Positions 55,871-64,000 of a stretch of 64,000 nt of DNA are shown one piece after another. The position numbers were made by a program, and so were the translations under genes. A model generated the notes under the pieces. It did not search any database. It saw nothing but the letters and a program-made list of their open reading frames with translations, and had not been told where the DNA came from. The stretch comes from Saturnia japonica (Eukaryota; Arthropoda; Insecta; Lepidoptera; Saturniidae). How positions within the stretch are numbered: the stretch's first letter is position 1; each line of letters starts with the position of its first letter. The stretch is from contig CM065321.1 in NCBI GenBank assembly GCA_033032175.1, forward strand, positions 6,284,501-6,348,500, in the 5' to 3' direction.

Positions 55871-56519
55871 ATTAGCTTTTTTGTATATAGAAATAATATC
55901 TAATTAATTCCATGAAAAATATATACAAAAAATGTAATTACTTTTGAAGTGAAACGTCTTATAATTCAATGGAGCCGGCTGCACGCACGAAAAAACAACT
56001 CAATGAAAAAATAGCAAAAATGACTCATGCTGCGTTACCTCGCTCTGAGGCGTTCCATTTAAGGCTATCAAACAAATAAAATTAAAATTTTCTTTTGAAA
56101 AATGATACCATTCCATCAGTATTTTCTTATGACGTTGTCACGTTCAACTATCGTCAGTAAACCGACTTTACAGGCAATCGCTGTTTTTTAAATTAAATCC
56201 GAAAAGTATCAGATATCTTAGATATAGTTAGTTCGACACAGTAAGCCGTTATGAAGAAACTTTACATAAAGGGCAACAATTTACTATAACCATTAGGACT
56301 AAACTTTAAACGTAACTTTACAGATAAGCTCTGTAACTTAAGATTTAGAGCAACTAGCCACAGCTATAACAATCACGGCCTGGATGTTTTATTATAACTT
56401 TCTAGTGATAGATGTAGGTTCTCGGACCTTGGTCTTGATTTGACCTTGTTGACATCAATAACTTCTTACTTGTATTTTTATTGGTTTATAGATTTTTCGT
56501 TATGGCCACAATGTCATCT

Positions 56520-56660
56520 ATTGTTAAGTGAGGATGAAGCCCAAGATGGTAGCGGCTAAGCCTAGTTGGAGCACACCTATAGGAGGTTGGCAATAGATTT
56601 TCAACTTGAGGGTGTGGTAGCTAGCTAGGCGGGCATAAGAAAATACCCTACAACCATGCT
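56520..56660 (-). repeat. Dispersed repeat, inverse relic
   Basis: AAGCCCAAGATGGTAGCGGC and the closing GCATAAGAAAATACCCTAC correspond to the inverse of the 42580-42760 ends. The middle is diverged. Confidence 0.4.
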
Positions 56661-56766
56661 AAGTTATTTTTATAAAATGCGAATTTATCTCTCTCTCTGT
56701 CTCTTTATGTTATATACGAGTGTGTCAATTCATGCGAGTATCGAGGTTCCAGCAGGCGAACATTGT

Positions 56767-56811
56767 TCCCCCGATCATCCCCCGATCACCCGATCACCCG
56801 ATCCCCCGATT
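56767..56811 (+). repeat. Short tandem repeat of CCCGATCA
   Basis: Five or six units of 8-10 bases (CCCCCGATCA, CCCGATCA and CCCGATC variants) follow each other, in a stretch much richer in C than its surroundings. Confidence 0.85.
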
Positions 56812-56929
56812 GCATGATAAACGGCATATACGCTAAGTAAACGGTAAGCACAGTGAAATCCAAAAAGAATGACAACTACCGAGGGATAACCGGTCCATCG
56901 CAAGTCGCCGCTGTCATACAGTAATACAC

Positions 56930-57125
56930 TGATTGATTCTGAAACGTGACAAATCCAAAGAGACACTCATTGACGGGTTTATCATACCATGTGCATGGTA
57001 GTCGCGACCCAGTGTGGTATATCTCTACTACCCCGCTTGATTATTGGACATACATCGGCTGATCCCGGAACGAGACAAAACAAAAGAGACTCTTTGATGG
57101 GTTTATCATACCATGTGCATGGCTG
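56930..57125 (+). repeat. Imperfect direct duplication of about 70 bp
   Basis: The unit ending GGTTTATCATACCATGTGCA (TGG) occurs at 56930-57000 and again at 57053-57122. The piece between (CTACTACCCCGCTTGATTAT) recurs a third time at 57435-57460, so a local unit has been duplicated more than once. Confidence 0.7.
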
Positions 57126-57319
57126 AATATTTGCTTAAAAATCGCAAATTTGTATTATGTAACACCTATAATGTACCAAACACAATCTGATTTTACCATT
57201 TTAAAGCAAATATTTAGTGATTTCTGCTACTGCTTAGCTATTGCGGGTTATTTTTATAAGAGTGCGGCGGGTCACTTTGGCACCTTTGCGCGCATGTTGC
57301 CCACGCTTTCGCGGCCTTG

Positions 57320-57440
57320 AGCGCTCGCCCCCAATTCACGGTAAAGCTGTAAAAGCCATCAGCGGCTCTAGTTTTAGGGCCCCTCATGATACAACAGTGT
57401 AGTCATTTCCAAAAAAAACCCCAGTCGGGTATATGCCTAC
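57320..57440 (+). repeat. Dispersed repeat shared with 51230-51360
   Basis: GTAAAGCTGTAAAAGCCATC, AGGGCCCCTCATGATACAAC and AGTGTAGTCATTTCC correspond to GTGAAACTGTCAAAGCCGTC, GGCCCTTACAGCTCATAG and TGTAGTCAGATCG at 51270-51330. Same orientation. Confidence 0.55.
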
Positions 57441-58213
57441 TACCCCGCTTGATTATTGGATACCAACGTGACACACCTTAGGTGCTACCCCTGTTATATA
57501 TAAGCTGAATATTATAATAGATTAAACGTAATTTTCGCTAAAGAAAACATAATATTATAAAAATATGTTCTACTCAACGCTATAAAAGCTTCTAGGATGC
57601 TGCATAAAGCACATATTCAAGGATGATAAGATATATTATTAAACGTCTTCAACGCGGCCATTAAACGAGTGGTTGTAAACCCAGGATTTTCAAAGCTTTT
57701 TATATTTTTCTGTATATAGTAACATCAAAAGTAAGTAGCAATTTAATACGTATAAAATTTGCAAAAAATGACTAAACTTATGATAAACAACGGATTTGAG
57801 ATTATTCTTAACAGCGTATTATTTATAATATCCATATATTATTTTGTATATTATGTTTTTGTGACAACACCTTATGAGAAGATATTAAATCTTTAACAAA
57901 ATTAATAATTGCGAACTATCCGCACGGGTCAGCCAGTATTAGTAATTTTACGTTTATCACTTTAATCTTTGATTCTGTTTCTATCGTTTTTTCGATAATA
58001 CATTTTTATAGTTTGACACACATTCATACCACAAATTATAGTATTTTCTGTGCTAAGTATGTACAAAATTGTACTCAAAGCTGATCAGAAATACTCAGAT
58101 GTCTAAACCATAGCTTTTCATGTCAACATGAGAACAAATACGGAACTCTTTGACGCGGCATGCAGGTTTATAAATTACAGATTATAGTTATGTGTAATAC
58201 AACTAACATAACA

Positions 58214-58407
58214 TACCATCACGCCAATACAGGCATAAGCAGAGGTGCACTAATTTACACCTACAGTTCGCCGGATACAAAGCCAAACACCGAGCTGCCA
58301 CTTAGAATTTCTAAGAAAAACCCAATAACGCTTTGCTTGAACTGGGAATCGAACCCAGGACCTCGAGTATGGTAGTCGCATTTAGGATCACTAGGCTAAT
58401 GAGGCAT
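58214..58407 (-). repeat. tRNA-derived SINE, copy 4
   Basis: Reverse copy of the same SINE, with a deletion in the body between the tail and the CCAAACACCGAGCTGCC block. The head and B box are preserved. Confidence 0.85.
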
Positions 58408-58482
58408 TTACACATAATAAATCTACATATTACTATTTTATAATTATGTGACTAACAATCTATTTTGTATTTATGTAATGAC

Positions 58483-58744
58483 TAGCGCTTTCCTCGTGGC
58501 TTTGCTCACGTCTTAGTTGAGCTATGTCCTATCTTTTTACTTTCTAACTGAATTATTCCATAGATCTATCTTCAACAATGATGAATTTAGACACAAACTC
58601 TCATCCCCCCTTTTCACCACCTTAGGGGTTGAATTTCCAAAAAGCCTCCCTTGTAAAAGGAACCCACATGAAAATTTTCAGTGTCGTATCCCGAGTAGTA
58701 CGGACTGGGCGTTGATATACCAGTCAGTCAGATAATTATATATA
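58483..58744 (-). mobile_element. Helitron-like element, minus strand
   Basis: It begins on the plus strand with CTAGCGCTTTCCTCGTGGC, which is the inverse of the terminal GC hairpin plus CTAG found at 51785-51815. The right end (GTCAGTCAGATAATTATATA) would be the 5' end. It is bordered on the right by the dispersed repeat at 58745. Confidence 0.5.
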
Positions 58745-59102
58745 CTAGCGGTCACCCAATGATCAAAATTCCACCAGCGACTTTTTAATCATAGACTACT
58801 TATTTTCTGTTTCACATTTGCAGTATAAACCTAAACAATGAATATTATATCACTTGCTGTCACTTTTCATTGAGAGACAATGTCAATATTTTGGGGGGTC
58901 TAAGTTCAATGGCACTTGTTGGGTCAGGATTTGCAGTATTAATTTATATAAATGAATATATTAGTAACAGATATTATAGATATATTTTAGCTTTCTGTAC
59001 TCCTTCTCCATGTAAACTTTAATCATGCCAAATCTCACAGTCTTCCGTGCACGCAATACACTTGAAAAGAGGTAGAAAGTTTTTGCTTCACGTATTAATA
59101 TA
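58745..59102 (+). repeat. Unclassified dispersed repeat, copy 2
   Basis: The second copy of the 34951-35304 family, followed by a short ATGATGATGATAATATA tract. The ends of both copies lie at ...ACGTATTAATA, so this is probably the real right border. Confidence 0.8.
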
Positions 59103-59210
59103 ATGATGATGATAATATACAATAAATATTATATATATATATAAGTTTATTTTCCAAGTTTACCTACGTACAAGATTTTCTTATGCGAGATATCGAACAA
59201 AGATCGATTG

Positions 59211-59229
59211 CTATATATATATATATATA
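59211..59229 (+). repeat. TA microsatellite
   Basis: About nine TA units, with similar shorter TA runs at 59130-59142 and 30360-30376. Confidence 0.85.
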
Positions 59230-59757
59230 AATCTCTCTCAATCCTAAATATAAATCTCAATCTTCTCAAAGTAATCAACATAAGTAGTATATTTAAAGAA
59301 GAACAGTAAAATTATAAAAATGTAAAAAAATCCTTTGCGATCTCAACGGAGAGTTTAGGTATAATATAAAGCTTATAAAAAGGTAATAAATAAAGATTAT
59401 AAAGAGATCGTATTCTGTCACTCAATCTGGTAAGATATATGCAACAGTGGAAGACTTCGTTCAAAGAATATGGAGTAAATTCTCTAACGTGTATTTGTCA
59501 CACGTGACATTGGCGAAATTACCTACATAGGCAGAAAGCCAAAATAAAAAAAGAACTCTTTTAAAATACGATTTCTGAACACTGGTATACAAACGAGAAA
59601 AAATTGTGTATCTATTTAAGAATTCATACATAAGTAATCTTTGGCGTAACAAAACAGAAATTAATAATTGCAAAATTTTTATCATCAACAACAATATAGA
59701 GAATGATAATAAATTTTTTTACTGTTTAAAAATATTTTATACGGCGTATTAATATTT

Positions 59758-59940
59758 ACCCGACTGTGAAAAAGGAGGGTTATGTTTTACGAGCGTTTGT
59801 ATGTATGTATGTTTATTTCTTTGGCACGCTCTCTAGCCCAAACGGCTTGATGGATTTTAGCATACGAGGTGTCGTTACATTCGCCTTAACTGTGGGAGTG
59901 GCATAGGCTATATAATATTTAGGTATGACGTCTGGGAATA
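59758..59940 (+). repeat. Dispersed repeat with GTATG microsatellite
   Basis: CGACTGTGAAAAAGGAGGGT then TGTATGTATGTATG and AACGGCTTGATGGATTTTAG. The sequence is of a type widespread in moth and butterfly genomes; only one copy is in the window. Confidence 0.4.
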
Positions 59941-59944
59941 AAAT

Positions 59945-61560
59945 AAAAAACAAAAAAAATACTGAAGTGGTTTTTGTTGCAGTTTAGTTTTTTTCCTTCC
60001 TAATCATTTTGCTTGTTTAATGTCAGTAAAGTGAATTTAAATTACTAAACTAATCTTAACCATTTCGCACTTCATTATCATGATGAGCACATAGCTCTCA
60101 ATTTTGCCCTCAACTCAACGCGCCAAAATTTCAAATCTGAATTAAATGTAATTATGCAAGAAATGTATTTTATTGTTTTAGTTTATTATTTCTTATTAGG
60201 TCTTTTGTATAACGATGTCTAGTGGGTCTAAAGTAAAAAGGTCTAAGGTCTAAAATATCTTTTACTTATCTTAGACTTTCATAACCCCCCCCCCCCCCCC
60301 CCCCCCGCGCAATGGTTTCAGCCAACATTACCAATATATGTTAAAATTTCCATAACACCCCGATTACATTTAGGTGCAAAATCAATTGAACTATACCTGC
60401 ACATATCTTAGATTAGTTATTAATCTAATTTAAGCCACAGATGTATTTTACATAATATGGATTACATCTGGATGTATATATCAGTTTTTTGGAAATAAAA
60501 TGATGGCTAGTATCAAATGGTAGAGTGCGAATTTTTTTCGCAAATATTATTATAATTCGAATTATGACACAAATTTAAAGAATTAAATTGATGTTGATGA
60601 GATTTAAATTAATTAGTCGCCTACTAAAGGATTGATAAATACTACATATAATATATTGTTTATACAAATTACATGAATATATATAAATTATAAAGATTAC
60701 TAGCAAACTATTGGATAAAATAGATAGCATACTAAGAGGCTGAACTTTAAAATTTGCTCTAGATATGAGATATCTTCAAAAATAGATTCTATGTCAGACT
60801 TAAAGGGAAAGTTTAAGATGTTCTGTCGGGTTGACTTTTGAAACTACTACGTATTTTAGAAATCGTGCTTTCTAAATTTGTAACTAGTTTTATATCATTC
60901 TCAACTTTGTATTTAAGTTTCCAAAAAACGACTTCTTTAAAGATCAACAATAAATTGTCTGTTTATTTATTTTTATAGGCTTTTTACGGATGAATGACAT
61001 TATATTATTGATTTAATTTCATTAAAATCGATTGAATATAAGATTTTTTTTTTTTTTTATAAATTATTATTTCAAACTTTTATAAAAATTACAATTTTTT
61101 AATGTCATATTCGTTATCAGTGTAACAGATATCAATGAGGAAAGGAAAACAAAACGACATATGTACGGACAAAACTACAGACTTATGAATATAGATAAAA
61201 TAAATAAGTACTGGCAAGCAGTTAGCGCGGTGTAGTGTCGCTCGCTTATTTAATCATAATTATCAAGTAAAAGTTTATCAATGATCTTTGAAGCATATCT
61301 ATATTAAATCTTAGCAACCAGTGACTGTGTGGTGTAATAAAATAATAATCTTTTTTGGAATAAGCTCATAACTCAGTTATTTAAAGTATTTTATCTCAGA
61401 AATAATTTTTTTTCTGTCTACCTACCTCAAAAATTAATTTAATTTAATAACTACCAAGTGAAACTTCTAACTATCGTACGTCGTCATCATTTTTCATCAC
61501 TGATACTAAGGACATCTATAATCACTTTTCACTGTTACCAAGTAACACTTACAAAACAAA
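59945..61560. other. No gene seen
   Basis: AT-rich, with the poly-C run at 60285 and a poly-T run near 61047. It leads into the LINE at 61.6 kb, whose exact 5' end I cannot place. Confidence 0.45.
60285..60306 (+). repeat. Homopolymer of 22 C
   Basis: An unbroken run of C followed by GCGC, in AT-rich DNA. It may be a true mononucleotide repeat or have an uncertain assembled length. Confidence 0.9.
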
Positions 61561-61605
61561 ACAAAACTTCTTTATTGTAATTACAAAATTTTAAACGAAG
61601 ACAAA

Positions 61606-62730
61606 TTGTATTGCCAAAAGTGTTCATCGTTGATATATGATGATGAAGAATTAATATGCTCAACATGCAAGAAGATTTATCATTTTAACTGCGGAGGAAT
61701 GAGAGAGGTCAATTTTAGGAAAATGAACGTTGCTATGAAGATTTCATGGAAGGGACCGTGCTGTAGTAATAAAACAAATACTGATAAAGAAATAAACGTA
61801 AATGAAATCGCGATTACTTCGGTACCAGCAGGAACAAACTCATTTATAGAAATTCAAGCCACAATCCAGTCAGGATTAGACAAAATAATGGCACAACAAA
61901 AAACTGATTTTAGTGAATTTAAAGCGGAAGTTATGTCGAGAATTGACGGTTCATTAACGGCGTTAGAATCAAAGGTTGAAAGAGCAATGAAACTTATTAC
62001 CAGTTTGACGGACAACTGTGATATTCTTACTGCCTCAATTTCGCCACTACAGCAGAGTGTTCAATTCATGTCAGATCAGCAAGTCAGCATCAAAATATCT
62101 ATGATGGAATTGGAAAATAGAATAAAGGTTTTAGAAGAAGAGAATAAGAAACAGAACGAAAAATTTAATTCTTTGGCTTCAATCAAATATGAGATGAACG
62201 AACTAGAACAGAGAGCTAGACAGAATAATATTGAAATATTTGGTATACCAGAAAGAAAGTTGGAAAAACTCCCTCACATTGTGATGAGTATCGCGAAGTT
62301 TCTAGGTGTTGAGTTGGGCGAAGGCGATATCCAACTTACTACACGTATTCAACAAAGGAACTCAGCGGTAACATTCTGTAAGCCCATCTTTGTTAAATTG
62401 AATTCTCTCATGAAGAAGGAGGAACTCATTAGTAAAGTTCGCAAGCAAAGAGGACTAAACAGCATTGATATAGGTATTCTAGGTGATGTGCGTCAGATCT
62501 TTATAAATGAACACCTCACGTATCATAATAAAATACTTTTAAAAAACACACGCAATGTATGCAAGGATCTGGGGTTTCGGTAGGTATGGACACGAAATTC
62601 CAAAATCTACATAAGGAAAAACGATTCTTCCCCTGCCATTCGCATCCGCAGCGAAGAACACCTGGGTATGATAAAGGATGGTGGTCGCAAATATACTCCA
62701 AACACTCATCATGGCCAGGGCACACCATAG
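61606..62730 (+). pseudogene. LINE ORF1 (PHD-like zinc finger, coiled coil) with a nonsense codon
   Basis: ORF1 of a non-LTR retrotransposon. The N-terminal 45 residues hold a PHD-like zinc finger (YCQKCSSL, ICSTCKKIYHFNC, then GPCC), the middle (about residues 75-205) is a long coiled coil with many Glu, Lys and Gln, and the C-terminal part (about 205-325) resembles the RNA-binding region of such ORF1 proteins (RQNNIEIFGIPE). A TAG at 62581-62583 stops the frame after CKDLGFR, but the same frame continues with ORF1-like sequence to a TAG at 62728-62730, so a single nonsense change probably removed the tail. No ATG precedes the zinc finger in frame within the visible open stretch; the first codon listed is TTG, so the true 5' end is uncertain. 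ORF1 proteins bind element RNA and help integration. Confidence 0.8.
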
Positions 62731-62997
62731 ACGCAGCAAATATCTCAATTAATGGAAAATTTATCAGCATGAAGCTGTTTTATGTAATTTTTATATTTAT
62801 TTGTATTCATCACTCTTTTATAAACATGTTTTTCTTACGAACACATACGGGCATTCACGACACATCACACAACATAATACTTCACATACACATACACTTG
62901 TTCCTTTTTCACGAATCATTTTAATTATACTAACTTTTATTTTATGTTTTATTATATTATGGCAAATTTTAATACTAATATTATATGTATTCTACCT

Positions 62998-64000
62998 TTC
63001 AGTTTATTTTCAAAATGCACGTAGTATACGTGGCAAGACACAACAGTTTTGGCTAGGCATGCTAAATCATAATCATGATGTTGTAGCTATTTGTGAAACT
63101 TGGCTGGTATCTAGTGTATACGATTCTGAGCTGTCTGATGCACGTTATGATATTCATCGGTGTGATCGCAGTTCTAGCAGTTCTAACAACTCAGTAGGGA
63201 GACGCAAAGGGGTGCTAGGAAACAGGTTGGCGGAGGAGTTATGATGTTGACGCGTCGCGAGCTAGGTGCAATTCGTATATATTCGGATGATATCCGAAAT
63301 GCCAAAAACTGTGAACTACTTCATTTAAGAATCGAATCACACAATATAAGTACTAATAGAAATCTCCATATAATTTGTGTCTATTTACCTGGATCAGGAT
63401 CTTCACACGACGAGTTGTTGGGATATCTACATTCTTATCTGAATAATTGTCGTTCGTTAATTAATAATGATTACTTATTATTGCTAGGCGACTTCAACTT
63501 GCCTCATATCAGATGGCACGCTGACGATATTGATGGCTATTCCTTGGCATTAGGTAATTTTAGCGAAAATCAATTACTATTTACGGAACTATTATCAGAA
63601 TTGGAATTGAGTCAATTTAACAGAATAATGAACGACAATAACCGTTTACTAGATTTGGTATTTTGCAATACGGACGTAGAGGTGCGACGTTCTGACTTAT
63701 CTATATCCAAAGAAGATATGCCCCATCACCCTGCTTTGACATTGAAATTTACTAACATAAATATTAAACTGCTAAAAATGATACCAATAACTATTTACAA
63801 ATATAAAAATGCTAATTATGATGAAATTAATAATTACTTAAACTCGTTTCACTGGAAACTCAATTTCAGCAAAGAAACAGTTGAAAGTTCAGTCACGATT
63901 CTTTACAATAGATTAGGTACGGTGATTAATACACATGTACCTAAATATAAAAGTTTCCCTAAAAAATTTCCACTATGGTATTCTAAGCCACTAATGAGTA
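62998..64000 (+). pseudogene. LINE ORF2 endonuclease, frame-broken and cut by the window edge
   Basis: Start of the second open reading frame of the same LINE. The apurinic-type endonuclease begins near 63010 (FQNARSIRGKTQQFW) and continues with AICETWL. A frame change is needed between about 63190 and 63245, because the first frame stops at 63242-63244. From 63241 a second frame is open to the right edge (about 253 codons), with VYLPGSGS, LLLGDFNLPHIRW and DMPHHPAL, the catalytic Asp, Asn and His motifs of the family. The reverse transcriptase lies beyond the window. The ORF1 type and endonuclease motifs point to a CR1/jockey-type element; the exact clade is not certain. Confidence 0.85.

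Overview
The window looks like AT-rich insect nuclear DNA, most likely from a moth or butterfly (Lepidoptera). This is inferred from three things: a nervous-system gene with arthropod-like exon sequences and short introns carrying canonical GT-AG borders, the strongly AT-rich non-coding background, and repeat families of a kind common in lepidopteran genomes (tRNA-derived SINEs, Helitron-like ends finishing in CTAG/CTAA, RTE-type and CR1/jockey-type LINEs, a mariner). Nothing prokaryotic, no CRISPR array and no true tRNA or rRNA gene was seen.

The one clear host gene is unc-13 (Munc13 family, synaptic-vesicle priming) on the minus strand, read from about 29.4 kb down to 12.2 kb. I could join ten consecutive exon positions with matching splice phase: a giant N-terminal exon (24831-29406), two linker exons (21250-21293 and 20992-21082), a 25-codon exon (19391-19465), the C1 domain exon (18816-19035), the post-C1 exon (16123-16243), a duplicated pair of 107-bp exons (15553-15659 and 15291-15397) that must be used one at a time, and three exons that build the C2B domain (13355-13496, 12575-12701, 12195-12335). 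The MUN and C2C parts are not visible and must lie beyond position 1. The giant exon is open in two overlapping frames that need a one-base shift (or a tiny intron) near 29.0 kb.

Upstream of the gene (29.4-64 kb) I see no certain host coding exon. There are GC-rich patches that could be promoters or first exons (22.3-22.6, 31.0-31.1, 43.9-44.0 and 55.1-55.3 kb) and one possible plus-strand exon at 45545-45692. The rest is intronic or intergenic sequence filled with repeats.

Mobile elements: a mariner with both inverted ends and a decayed transposase (35307-36582) and a mariner end relic (48.9 kb); RTE LINE pieces (7.7-8.7, 32.1-32.5 and 46.8-47.0 kb); a CR1/jockey-type LINE entering from 61.6 kb and running off the right edge, with a PHD-like ORF1 and an endonuclease; four copies of one tRNA-derived SINE (3.1, 38.7, 51.5 and 58.2 kb); Helitron-like repeats; a 330-bp fold-back MITE (6271-6599); and several unclassified dispersed families with two to four copies inside the window.

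The most interesting points are the mutually exclusive exon pair just before the C2B domain, the frame break in the giant exon, and a possible internal promoter for a short Unc-13 isoform.
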